Part shown: positions 37,364 to 47,854 of the stretch, piece after piece
Layout of the letters: each line of letters starts with the position of its first letter
Numbering within the stretch: position 1 is the first letter of the stretch
Source of the DNA: Pseudomonadota bacterium
GTDB lineage: Bacteria; Pseudomonadota; Alphaproteobacteria; Rhizobiales; Aestuariivirgaceae
Direction of reading: 5' to 3'
Assembly (NCBI GenBank): GCA_963205315.1
Contig: CAUJIO010000035.1
Coordinates: forward strand, 25,160-89,159
Length of the DNA: 64,000 nucleotides
Made by a program: the position numbers and the translations under genes
Notes under the pieces: generated by a model
What the model was told of the DNA's origin: nothing
The model's input: only the letters and a program-made list of their open reading frames with translations
Database searches by the model: none

Positions 37364-38087
37364 CCGTCAGTTCGGCGATCATGAATTCGAGATGCCGGCG
37401 TTCGGCGATACCGATCCATTCATTCTGCTCCGCCCCTGTCGGCTCCCAACTCCAGCGCAGGAAGCTGCTCTCGATGTGAACGTATCCGGAGCGTACGAAA
37501 TGGCCGCGGGTTGCCATCGCCTTGCTGCCGAGCGCCCATAGCGCTTCGGGCTGCCACTTCATGAGGGCCAGGATCATGCCGAAGCGCGTGAAGGTTTCGA
37601 AGACGCCCTTGTGGTGTTTGTCGATCCACAATTCGCCATGATATGCAACCGGCCCCTGGATCAACGACGTGGCCGAGTGATCCGGCACGTGCGGCGCGTC
37701 CGGAATGAGCAGTTCCTTGCGCTTGGCATAGAGGCCCATCATCCAGCCCAGCGCCCATTCCGCCAGGCTGGGATCGGCCTCGTCGAGCCGGAAGGCCTGC
37801 AATGCAGAGATTTCGCCCTTGCCGTCCCTGGCGCACATCCAGAAGGCGCGTTCGTTGAGGTGGCGGTTCACATCGGTGTCGAACATCGGTGAGGGAGGTG
37901 AGTTGCGCACCCGCATGCGATGTTCGGCAAAAACGGAGAAATCGATGCTGGTTTCAAAGTGATAGTTCTGGGCAGCCGCCGTCGCACGCAGGTGATTGAT
38001 CGCATCGACGGCTTTGAGCGGATCGCTCAGGCCAGCGGGCGCCAAGAGAGGTCTGGCGCCCTGGGTACCCTTTACATGCACATACAT
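37326..38087 (-). CDS. Protein of unknown function, possible GNAT-like fold (253 aa)
   Basis: The 253-residue protein starts MYVHVKGTQGARPLL and has no signal peptide. The stretch from GELWIDKHHKGVFETFTRFG through ALGSKAMATRGHFVRSGY resembles the back half of GNAT-type acyltransferases (strand, helix, then R-x-GY), but I see no clear acetyl-CoA loop, so this is weak. It ends in ARDGKGEISALQ-type and Trp-rich helices. The last 38 coding bases overlap the convergent gene 36602-37363, and both products happen to be 253 residues. An upstream extension to 38165 has no ribosome binding site and unrelated composition. Confidence 0.58.
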   Translation of the reverse strand: MYVHVKGTQGARPLLAPAGLSDPLKAVDAINHLRATAAAQNYHFETSIDFSVFAEHRMRVRNSPPSPMFDTDVNRHLNERAFWMCARDGKGEISALQAFRLDEADPSLAEWALGWMMGLYAKRKELLIPDAPHVPDHSATSLIQGPVAYHGELWIDKHHKGVFETFTRFGMILALMKWQPEALWALGSKAMATRGHFVRSGYVHIESSFLRWSWEPTGAEQNEWIGIAERRHLEFMIAELTAREPKYQPSSAL

Positions 38088-38226
38088 TCGACTTCGACCC
38101 CAACTCTGATACTGACTCCCAAGCCACCCGGCCCTCCGGCACCGCAGGTCACCTGTGCGGCACACAATGGGCTGGATTCAGTGCCGCCAATTTGAGTAGA
38201 TTAGCGGAAACAAGCTTAGCACCCCA

Positions 38227-38267
38227 TTAACGTTGAGTAGAGTTATCTAAATTAACGTCAACGTCAA
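38227..38267. promoter_or_regulatory. Repeated TTAACGT elements upstream of the GNAT-like gene
   Basis: TTAACGTT at 38227-38234 is repeated 25 bases later within an ordered tract at 38252-38267 that reads TTGACGTTGACGTTAA on the minus strand. The region is AT-rich relative to its flanks and lies about 140-180 bases upstream of the minus-strand start at 38087. It resembles MerR-type operators in layout only. Confidence 0.4.
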
Positions 38268-38346
38268 GTATGGATGGCAATCGTCAACCGGATATCGGCA
38301 GGTTTGAGGGAAGGCTTGCAGAAACAGGAACGGCGCGGCCCGTTTG

Positions 38347-39279
38347 TCACGATTCCTGATGCACTGTTTCCCGGGCCCCCGGCATCCTGACCGAACCGAC
38401 CCGCCACCAGCTGTGAATGATGAGCGTGGTGATCACGATGCCCCCGCCAATCAGCACTGCTGAACTTGGAACCTCACTGAAGATCATCCAGATCCAGATC
38501 GGCGTCAGGACCGTTTCGAGCATGAAGAACATGCTCACATCGGCTGTGGGTAGATAGCGCGGCCCGCTGGCCAGCATGACCGTGGCGAGTGGGATGGCGA
38601 TCAGGCCATTCAGGCCCAGCCACACCCACGCTGGGATGCCAAGCGCACCACTGACGAGGAGAGCCGGGACCGAAGCGCCGAAAAACACCAGGGCCACGAT
38701 CGCCGATGCCAGGTTGCCGAGAGCCAGGCTGGTGGCGATCTTGCGGCCCGTCGCCCGCACGACGGTGAAGGCCGTTGCAGAACAGAAGGCCGACAGCAGC
38801 GCCAGCAAGCTCGCCCAGGGACTGGCCGCTGACATTCCATCCCAGGCAATGATTCCGACCCCGAAGAAGGCGAAGTAGACTGCGAACCAGGTGTAGGAAT
38901 GGATCCGCTCGCCGAGAACGGCGCGCGACAAGAGCGCGGCAATGACCGGGGTGAGCGCAATGATGAAGACGACATTGGCGGCATTCGTTTGCATGATCGC
39001 GCTGATGTAGGCGATGTTGCCGATGGTGCTCGTGAGGGCAACCAGAAGTCCTGCCTTGCCGGCGATAAAGGGTGCCGCTTCGCCGCGCCGGCGCGAAATC
39101 AGCCATGCAAAGGAAATGGCGATGAAAAGGAACGAGCCGCGGGCGAAAACCATGGTCCACGGCTCGGCTTGCGACAGGCGCAGAAGGGGGAGATCAATCG
39201 TGAACAGCAAACCGCCGAGAGCGGTAACCAGATAGGCAAAGCGAACCTGCCTCGCTGTCGGGTAAGACGTTAACGACAT
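38347..39279 (-). CDS. DMT-superfamily (EamA) transporter
   Basis: A 310-residue inner-membrane protein with ten predicted transmembrane helices in two EamA repeats (ANVVFIIALTPVIAALLSRAV in the first, TADVSMFFMLETVLTPIWIWM in the second, both shortened to their cores). Such proteins export amino acids, metabolites or nucleotide precursors; the substrate is not evident. ATG 39279 has AAGG five bases upstream and is preferred over 39315. The upstream region holds an inverted repeat (39334-39362) that may be an operator. Confidence 0.83.
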   Translation of the reverse strand: MSLTSYPTARQVRFAYLVTALGGLLFTIDLPLLRLSQAEPWTMVFARGSFLFIAISFAWLISRRRGEAAPFIAGKAGLLVALTSTIGNIAYISAIMQTNAANVVFIIALTPVIAALLSRAVLGERIHSYTWFAVYFAFFGVGIIAWDGMSAASPWASLLALLSAFCSATAFTVVRATGRKIATSLALGNLASAIVALVFFGASVPALLVSGALGIPAWVWLGLNGLIAIPLATVMLASGPRYLPTADVSMFFMLETVLTPIWIWMIFSEVPSSAVLIGGGIVITTLIIHSWWRVGSVRMPGARETVHQES

Positions 39280-39333
39280 AATGGCCTTTGCGCTATTTGC
39301 CCTGCGAGGCACCAATCAAACTGGATTCTATCC

Positions 39334-39362
39334 TTGCGTCAAACAAATTTCCCTTGACGTAA
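39334..39362. promoter_or_regulatory. Inverted repeat upstream of the DMT transporter gene
   Basis: TTGCGTCAA (39334-39342) and TTGACGTAA (39354-39362) are inverted copies matching at eight of nine positions, separated by 11 bases. They lie 55-83 bases upstream of the minus-strand ATG at 39279, a usual operator position. The TTGACGT core also occurs at 38252-38267 on the other side of the gene. Confidence 0.45.
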
Positions 39363-39416
39363 AGCGTAGGGCAGCTTCCGTAGCGGAGAGTCAATGCAGT
39401 ATCGATTAAGAAAGGG

Positions 39417-40187
39417 TTACGGCGCCGCCCGGTGCAAGACCCAGCCTTCTGCCGTCAGGCGTTCCTGAGGCAGGAATCGCGACTTGTAATCCATCTTGCG
39501 GGAGCCGCGCACCCAATAGCCGAGATAGAGGTAGGGAAGCCCCAGCCGCTTCACCCGCGCCATGTTGTCGAGGATCATGAAGGTCCCGAGGCCGCGGTGC
39601 TGTTGTTCGGGATCATAGAAACTGTAGATCATCGAAATACCGTCGCCCAGGATATCGATCAGCACGGCGGCGAGCAATTCACCGGGAGCGCCATCCAGTC
39701 CCGCGAGCCGGTATTCGACCAGCCGGCTGTCGACGAAATTGTCATCCACCATGGCGGAAAAATCGAGCACCGACATGTCTGCCATGCCGCCGTCGCCGTG
39801 GCGCGAGTCGATGTAGCTGCGAAACAGCCCGTAGTGCTCGCTGGTGGCATGCGACCGGACAACGGAGCTGGTGAGATCCTCATTGGCCTTCACCGTGCGG
39901 CGCAGGTTGCGGCTCAACTCGAAGGTGTTGACTGGGACCCGCACGGAGACGCAGGCCGCGCAACCGTCACACGCGGGCCTGTAGGCGATGTTCTGGCTGC
40001 GGCGGAATCCGCCTTGCGACAGTTGCGTGTTGAGGCTTCGCGCATCCTGGCCGACCAGATGGGTGAATACCTTCCGCTCCACCCGGCCCGCCAGATAGGG
40101 GCAGGGCGACGGTGCAGTGATGAAGAACTGGGGAAAATTCCGCCGTTCGATGCTCAACTGTCCGTGCTCCGCAAAACCATTCCCCAT
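39417..40187 (-). CDS. bpt: Aspartate/glutamate leucyltransferase (N-end rule)
   Basis: A 256-residue member of the bacterial Bpt/Ate1-like family, which adds leucine from Leu-tRNA to proteins starting with Asp or Glu and so sends them to ClpS/ClpAP. Family hallmarks are [24 protein letters not shown] near the N terminus (shortened here to APSPCPYL), the Cys motif [30 protein letters not shown] and [21 protein letters not shown] 40187 gives the expected length; the frame stays open upstream to 40298 but that part is unlike the family. Confidence 0.9.
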   Translation of the reverse strand: MGNGFAEHGQLSIERRNFPQFFITAPSPCPYLAGRVERKVFTHLVGQDARSLNTQLSQGGFRRSQNIAYRPACDGCAACVSVRVPVNTFELSRNLRRTVKANEDLTSSVVRSHATSEHYGLFRSYIDSRHGDGGMADMSVLDFSAMVDDNFVDSRLVEYRLAGLDGAPGELLAAVLIDILGDGISMIYSFYDPEQQHRGLGTFMILDNMARVKRLGLPYLYLGYWVRGSRKMDYKSRFLPQERLTAEGWVLHRAAP

Positions 40188-40296
40188 AATGACGCGCGCC
40201 GCGCCACATTCAAGAGGTTTGCGGGCGTCGGTCCACCTGAATTGATTTTGCCGCCGCGATCCCTTACGACAGCGCATCGTTTGAGAGGAAATCGGC

Positions 40297-41175
40297 ATGC
40301 GCGCGGCTTGGATTGGATTGGGTGTGATGGGCTATCCGATGGCGGGCCATCTGGTCACGCGCGGCAGTGTCGATATGACCGTGTACAATCGCACCGGTGC
40401 CAAGGCTGCCAAGTGGGTGGAAACCTTCAAGGGCCGCGCCGCTGTTACGCCTGCCGCCGCAGCGAAGGATGCCGATGTGGTCTTTGCCTGCGTCGGCAAT
40501 GACGATGATTTGCGGCAGGTCACCATCGGCTCCGATGGCGCTTTCAACAGCATGAAGCCCGGCGCACTGTTCATCGATCACACCACTGCATCCGCCAGCG
40601 TGGCCCGCGAACTGCATGCGGCGGCGAAGGCCAGGGGGCTGGGATTTGTCGATGCGCCGGTGTCGGGAGGTCAGGCCGGGGCAGAGAATGGCATGTTGAC
40701 GGTGATGTGCGGCGGCGATGAAGCCGACTATGCCCGTGCTGAACCGCTGATCGTGCATTTCTCCAAAATGCGAAAACTTCTGGGACCGGCAGGATCTGGA
40801 CAGCTGGCCAAGATGTGCAACCAGATTGCCATCGCTGGACTCGTGCAAGGCCTGGCGGAAGCGGTGAACTTCGGCATGAAGGCCGGCCTCGATATGGAAG
40901 CCGTGGTGGACGTGATCTCCAAGGGAGCCGCCGGCTCCTGGCAGATGGAAAACCGTCACAAGACCATGATCGCCGGCAAATTCGATTTCGGCTTCGCTGC
41001 CGACTGGATGCGCAAGGATCTTGGAATCTGCCTCGACGAGTCGCGCCGCAACGGCGCGCCATTGCCGGTGACGGCCCTTGTCGACCAGTTCTACGCCGAA
41101 GTGCAGAAGCTGGGCGGCGGGCGCTGGGATACCTCGAGCCTCATCGCAAGGTTCCAGAACCTCGACAAGAAATAG
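40297..41175 (+). CDS. NAD(P)-dependent beta-hydroxyacid dehydrogenase (3-hydroxyisobutyrate dehydrogenase family)
   Basis: A 292-residue oxidoreductase with the N-terminal Rossmann motif [13 protein letters not shown], the family signature [16 protein letters not shown], and the helix [12 protein letters not shown], which contains the catalytic lysine. Substrates in the family include 3-hydroxyisobutyrate and tartronate semialdehyde; sequence reading cannot distinguish them. It is divergent from bpt across a short intergenic gap and is followed by the metalloprotease gene. Confidence 0.88.
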   Translation: MRAAWIGLGVMGYPMAGHLVTRGSVDMTVYNRTGAKAAKWVETFKGRAAVTPAAAAKDADVVFACVGNDDDLRQVTIGSDGAFNSMKPGALFIDHTTASASVARELHAAAKARGLGFVDAPVSGGQAGAENGMLTVMCGGDEADYARAEPLIVHFSKMRKLLGPAGSGQLAKMCNQIAIAGLVQGLAEAVNFGMKAGLDMEAVVDVISKGAAGSWQMENRHKTMIAGKFDFGFAADWMRKDLGICLDESRRNGAPLPVTALVDQFYAEVQKLGGGRWDTSSLIARFQNLDKK

Positions 41176-41351
41176 CTGCTGCAATCGGGCTTCAGTTTCA
41201 GCCCACTTCCGACATCACGATCAGACCGTGTAAGGCGAAGACCGTTGCCCGCGCTCGAACGGGCAAAGGTCTGTTGCCGTCACTTAACTTATGATAAGCT
41301 CCGCGATGGGGACGTGCTTCCTTGGCTCTCATGTACCGGGGTACAGTCATC

Positions 41352-44027
41352 ATGGCCAGCACTCAAGACGAAGCCGACATCGACAATTCTACTGCAAGTG
41401 GCAATCCTCTCATCGACGGTTTGCTGTCTGAATTCCACTGGTCGCTTCTCGCGCGCGAAAATTTCCAGTTCACAATGCCGGACGATGACAGCGATTTCCG
41501 CGACACGCGGGACTTGCTGATCAACGACTACCCGGACAACAACTATCTTGAAGTTTTCACGATGCCGCTGTTCATGCAGTCGGCGATCAGGGCGGCAATC
41601 TCCGAGTACAATCTCATCCTCAACTTCACCATTTCAGAACAGGGCGACAACGACGTCGATACGCAGCTGAGATATTCGATCTCGGATCTCACGAACACCA
41701 AGCCGACCGATACGCCGCCCGCCTATGGAAATTTCCCATACGATGATAGTCAGGGGGAAGAAAATCCGGATTACACTCTGGACGAATTGAACTGGATGTC
41801 GGGCGACATCTTTTTCAATGTCGACAACTTCCTGAATGCCGACAATGCCCTCATGGTCGGAACCTACCAGTATCACACGATCCTGCACGAGACCGGACAC
41901 GCGCTCGGATTGAAGCATGGTCACTCCACGGATTTCGGAAGGAACGCACTCCCCACGGCGTTCGACTCCATGGAATTCTCGGTCATGACCTACAGGGGAT
42001 TCATCGGGGAGGGCCTGAAGGGCGGCTACCAGGTGCGCAATGGCGACTACGCCCAAACCCTGATGATGCTCGATATTCAGGCGCTCCAGTACATCTATGG
42101 AGCGGACTACACGACGCACGCGGGAAGCACGACCTATGAGTTCGCGACCGACGGGACCTACACGATCGATGACGTGGACCAATGGCGCACGCGCACTGGC
42201 ACAATCTTTCTGACGATATGGGATGGAGGCGGCGAGGATACGTATGATTTCTCGGCCTTCGCCGGCAATCAGCAGATCGACCTGGAGCCCGGCGGCTGGA
42301 CCAATGTCGGATCAAACCTGGCCAGGCTCGGCAAAAACTTCGCCACCGACCCGCTGCAGCTTGCGCGCGGCAACGTGTTCAACGCGCTGATGTTCAATGA
42401 CAACACCAATTCCCTGATCGAGAATGCGATCGGCGGCTCCGGCAATGACTCGATCTCCGGCAACATCAAGGACAACAAGTTGGTGGGTGGCGGCGGCGGG
42501 GACAGCATTCTGGGGAAGATCGGACAGGATACGCTGACAGGCGGCGACGGAGACGACGAATTGTTCGGCGGCACCGGCCGCGACCTGCTGATTGGTGGAC
42601 GGGGCGGTGATCTTCTCAACGGCGGCGATGATTTCGACACCGTCGTCTACAACAGTTCCGCCGGAGAGACGGTTACCATCACGCCGACTGGCAATCCCAA
42701 GGATGGTGTCTGGAATGTGACCGGGCCAGACCAGGCGGCCGGCGACATATTGGCGAGAATTGAGTCCTTCAAGTTCGGCAATGGCAGCGACACCGTTACG
42801 CTGGTCAACGGCAAGGGCCAGACGGCCGTCTGGATTGATGGATCGGGCGGCGACGACAGGATAACCGGAAGCGCCGGTGCCACCGACAAGGACTTCCTCA
42901 TCGGCGGCGCTGGCAGCGATACGCTGGAGGTGCAGGCCGGCTCGTTCGAGGTCTATGGCGGCAGCCGCACGGCCGGCGGCGCCGACTGGATTGAAAAAGC
43001 CAGCGACAACGATCTGCTCATTCTCGACCGTTCGGGCTATGGCGCGAACTATACCTTGTTCCGGCTCAGTGAGGGCCTCGAACTTGGCAAGTTCTTCAGC
43101 TTCGATGACAACTCGACGGCACGCGGCATTGCCCGCGTCCATTACACAGGCTCGGACTTCAGTGACACCGTCGATGGCGGTGTGCGCGACGACATCCTGC
43201 TCGGCGGTGGCGGGTCAGACAATCTTCTCGGCGGCGATGGCAATGACTTTATCAATGGCCAAGCCGGCATCGACAGCCTGTCGGGCGGAGATGGCGACGA
43301 CACCATCATTGGCAACCTGGGTGATAATACCATATTCGGAGGGGCAGGCGACGACACCATCAACTGTCCCGGTGCTGCCGCATTGGGTGGATTGGGCAAC
43401 GATGTCATCACCGGCGGAGATTTCGACGAACGCTTCGAGGGGAACGAGGACAACGACCGCCTGAACGGCGGCGGCGGCGTCGATCAGCTTGTCGGCGGTC
43501 CCGGCAACGACACGATCGAAGGCGGCAGTGGAGGGGATTTCCTGGGCGGTGGCGGCGACATTGACGAACTGAGTTATTCGCAATCGAACGCCCGGGTTAT
43601 CGTCAATCTTCAGACGTTGACCGCGACTGGTGGTGATGCGACAGGGGATGTAATCTCGGATTTCGAGAATCTCGCGGGCTCGAAGTTCAACGATCAGCTG
43701 ACCGGCAATGACGGCCAGAACCGCCTGAAGGGCGATCTTGGCAACGACCAGCTGACTGGCGGCGGCGGCAATGACCGCCTGTTTGGCGGAGGCGGCGATG
43801 ACCGCTTCATCTTTGGCAATCAGAATTTCGGCAAGGACCAGATAGCCGATTTCGAGAACGGCGCCGACCGCATCGACCTGCGTGGCTCGGGCCTGACCTT
43901 TGCGTCATTCACCGAGGCGCAGGTGGGCACATCAACCGTTCTGACGCTGATCGGCAACGCCGATGTCTCGATCACCCTGCTCAAGACGGATTCCAGCACG
44001 GTCACTCAGGCTGACTTTTTGGTGTGA
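41352..44027 (+). CDS. Serralysin-like (M10) RTX zinc metalloprotease
   Basis: The protein has about 891 residues. The catalytic domain has the zinc motif HETGHALGLKHGH at about residues 179-191 and the Met-turn SVMTY at 210-214, as in serralysins. From about residue 360 there follow several blocks of RTX nonapeptides (GGxGxDxLx), separated by non-repeat segments such as about residues 445-580, then a terminal block ending DDRFIFGNQNFG and a C-terminal export-type region ending ADFLV. It lacks a Sec signal, so type I secretion is expected. The start is uncertain: TTG 41322, ATG 41331 and ATG 41352 are in frame; I chose 41352 because serralysin-like sequence begins after it. Confidence 0.85.
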   Translation: MASTQDEADIDNSTASGNPLIDGLLSEFHWSLLARENFQFTMPDDDSDFRDTRDLLINDYPDNNYLEVFTMPLFMQSAIRAAISEYNLILNFTISEQGDNDVDTQLRYSISDLTNTKPTDTPPAYGNFPYDDSQGEENPDYTLDELNWMSGDIFFNVDNFLNADNALMVGTYQYHTILHETGHALGLKHGHSTDFGRNALPTAFDSMEFSVMTYRGFIGEGLKGGYQVRNGDYAQTLMMLDIQALQYIYGADYTTHAGSTTYEFATDGTYTIDDVDQWRTRTGTIFLTIWDGGGEDTYDFSAFAGNQQIDLEPGGWTNVGSNLARLGKNFATDPLQLARGNVFNALMFNDNTNSLIENAIGGSGNDSISGNIKDNKLVGGGGGDSILGKIGQDTLTGGDGDDELFGGTGRDLLIGGRGGDLLNGGDDFDTVVYNSSAGETVTITPTGNPKDGVWNVTGPDQAAGDILARIESFKFGNGSDTVTLVNGKGQTAVWIDGSGGDDRITGSAGATDKDFLIGGAGSDTLEVQAGSFEVYGGSRTAGGADWIEKASDNDLLILDRSGYGANYTLFRLSEGLELGKFFSFDDNSTARGIARVHYTGSDFSDTVDGGVRDDILLGGGGSDNLLGGDGNDFINGQAGIDSLSGGDGDDTIIGNLGDNTIFGGAGDDTINCPGAAALGGLGNDVITGGDFDERFEGNEDNDRLNGGGGVDQLVGGPGNDTIEGGSGGDFLGGGGDIDELSYSQSNARVIVNLQTLTATGGDATGDVISDFENLAGSKFNDQLTGNDGQNRLKGDLGNDQLTGGGGNDRLFGGGGDDRFIFGNQNFGKDQIADFENGADRIDLRGSGLTFASFTEAQVGTSTVLTLIGNADVSITLLKTDSSTVTQADFLV

Positions 44028-44043
44028 CGAAATTGGGTGGAGG

Positions 44044-44063
44044 CCCCGTGCGGCGAAACGGGG
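44044..44063. terminator. Weak hairpin between convergent metalloprotease and hemB genes
   Basis: CCCCGT (44044-44049) and ACGGGG (44058-44063) form a 6-bp stem in the 52-base gap between two convergent genes. No T run follows on either strand, so any terminator role is tentative. Confidence 0.35.
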
Positions 44064-44079
44064 ACTGAGACGGTGAAGT

Positions 44080-45937
<1,858 letters not shown>

Positions 45938-46070
45938 GGCATCACTATCGCGCCCCGTCAGGCGTCTTGGCAAGGCCGGGTTAACCATAGGGCATGAAAG
46001 CGCTTCGCATTTGAATCAAATTAAACCTGGCAACGCTTACCCTTCTCCGCAAATTCGGAGTTGTTTTGCA

Positions 46071-46784
46071 ATGATGACGGCGCGACTGACACATCTTCTC
46101 GTGACTTTTCCTTTGGTGGCGTTGCCGGTTGCCGCCATGACCGTAAGTGGGGCACATGCGTCAGGTGCCGCCGCGGAGGCCGTCCGCATTCTCACCCGGG
46201 CGCAGGCCGCCAACGACAAGTGCACCATCCTCTCCCCCGCCGAGCGCAATGAACTGCAGCGCTATGCCGCCCGCGCCGAAATCGCCGCGACCAGTCAGGG
46301 CGCAGTGAAGTCGGCCAAGGCTGCCGCGGCCGCCGGCAAGGCCGATGGCGCAGGCGTGACATGCTCGCCGGACACCCAGGCGGATGTTCGCGAAACGCTC
46401 GACGCTGCGCGCCAGGCCATTGCCGCGAGCAAGCGCCCCGCAACCGGTGCGCCGCAGACAGAGCGCCGGAAGCGCCGCCAGGTCGAGCGTGTCGAGACCC
46501 GTGCGGGTGAACCTGTCCGCCATGGCGGCGACGGCCTCGGATTCTACACCAGGGTGGTGCGGGCCTATTATCTTGAGCGCCAATGCAAAAGCTTGTCGCA
46601 GTCCGACGCCCGGCGCTTCTGGCGGGGCATTGTGGATCTGCATAATGTAACCGTGGCTGCCAATGGCAAGCGTGCAGTGGCCCGGGTGATGGCCAGCGCC
46701 GAGAGCGGCGCCGGCGGGAGTTCGTGCGGTCAGAATGTCGAGGCGCAGATCAGGCGGGGATACGAAGAGGTTGTGAGCCGATAG
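46071..46784 (+). CDS. Secreted protein of unknown function
   Basis: The 237-residue precursor has a signal peptide (MMTARLTHLLVTFPLVALPV, cleavage near HASG). The mature protein has an alanine-rich helical N-terminal half with two cysteines (DKCTILS, VTCSPDT), a basic linker (TERRKRRQVERVETR), and a C-terminal half with LGFYTRVVRAYYLERQCKSL and two more cysteines. I do not recognise a family. GGAG lies ten bases before ATG 46071; ATG 46074 is also possible. A terminator follows. It is likely periplasmic or surface-located. Confidence 0.65.
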   Translation: MMTARLTHLLVTFPLVALPVAAMTVSGAHASGAAAEAVRILTRAQAANDKCTILSPAERNELQRYAARAEIAATSQGAVKSAKAAAAAGKADGAGVTCSPDTQADVRETLDAARQAIAASKRPATGAPQTERRKRRQVERVETRAGEPVRHGGDGLGFYTRVVRAYYLERQCKSLSQSDARRFWRGIVDLHNVTVAANGKRAVARVMASAESGAGGSSCGQNVEAQIRRGYEEVVSR

Positions 46785-46815
46785 CGGCCAAGCTCCACAG
46801 GGGATGGAGCTCTGA

Positions 46816-46860
46816 TGCGCGGGGAAACGGGTGGGGCCGTTTTCCCGCGCATTTTATTTT
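46816..46860 (+). terminator. Rho-independent terminator after the secreted protein gene
   Basis: A long stem (46816-46830 with 46837-46851, one bulge) is followed by TTTTATTTT. It lies 31 bases after the stop at 46784. The rest of the 46861-47087 gap is AT-rich and should contain the ldtR promoter; I see no clear operator. Confidence 0.85.
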
Positions 46861-47087
46861 GAGCAATGCCAGACCGGCCACCTCGGGCCCTAATCCGTTC
46901 CGTGGCAATTGAACGAGTTCTGAAAGACTTTGTAAACGCTACCGCTCATTGAGCCAAACAACTGAAATTATAAGGATAAATTTACTCAAGCTATTGAGGC
47001 CGTTTTAAGCCGCCGCGAAGTAGTGTCGTAACGATAGGGGAATGGACAAAGAAGCCAGCCCCGCTTCAAGGGTAAGGTGGATCAAAA

Positions 47088-47603
47088 ATGCGTACTGAAG
47101 TGATGGGGGCATTGCGCCCGCAGACGGTCGAGCCTGCTCGGCATCCGGTCAAGTCGAAATATCTCGAGGCGCTCAACCTCATCGAGCGCCTGCATCGCCG
47201 CCTTCTCGATGTCATCAAGGATGACTTCGAGCGCAACGGCGAACCGGAAGTCAATCCGGTTCAGGCGCTGTTGCTGTTCAACATTGCCGATTCCGAATTG
47301 ACCGCCGGCGAATTGAAGACCCGCGGTCACTATCAGGGGTCGAACGTATCATACAACCTCAAGAAGCTGGTCGAGGCCGGTTACGTTCATCACGAGCGCT
47401 CGGCGACCGACAAGCGTTCGGTGCGCGTGCGCCTGACGCCCAAGGGCCAGTCCATCCGCAATCGCGTCGACGCGCTCTATAACCGCCAGATGCAGGCGGT
47501 GGAGCAGGTCGTCGGGCTCAATGGCGACGAACTGGAGCGCATCAACAAGGCATTGACCCGCCTCGAGCGCTACTGGACGGACCAGATCCTCTACAGGCTT
47601 TAA
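47088..47603 (+). CDS. ldtR: MarR-family regulator LdtR
   Basis: A 171-residue winged-helix regulator whose sequence (KSKYLEALNLIERLHRRLLDVIK, SELTAGELKTRGHYQGSNVSYNLKKLVEAG, shortened here) is the highly conserved LdtR type of Hyphomicrobiales. In Liberibacter and Sinorhizobium, LdtR activates the adjacent L,D-transpeptidase gene and affects stress tolerance. Here too an L,D-transpeptidase gene follows on the same strand after 251 bases, consistent with LdtR control of that promoter. Confidence 0.88.
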   Translation: MRTEVMGALRPQTVEPARHPVKSKYLEALNLIERLHRRLLDVIKDDFERNGEPEVNPVQALLLFNIADSELTAGELKTRGHYQGSNVSYNLKKLVEAGYVHHERSATDKRSVRVRLTPKGQSIRNRVDALYNRQMQAVEQVVGLNGDELERINKALTRLERYWTDQILYRL

Positions 47604-47854
47604 TCGACCAACCCTGCAAACGGTGCTGACGGGCCGTGCTGTGGCAGAAATGCCGCGGCGCGGCTCTGAAGTTTTGGGCTATTGCCTTTTTGATCGGCCC
47701 CATCGCATTCTTGCCGCAATTGAACGGCTTCTCGTGGCTGCAATGTGGCCGGCTTTTGACGAGTCGTAGCCTGACTGTTATGAAAACCTGTTCTGGCCGC
47801 CTGGCCGGATGGACCATGTCAGTCTGGCGTAACTTTTGGGTTGTGAGGTTGTTG

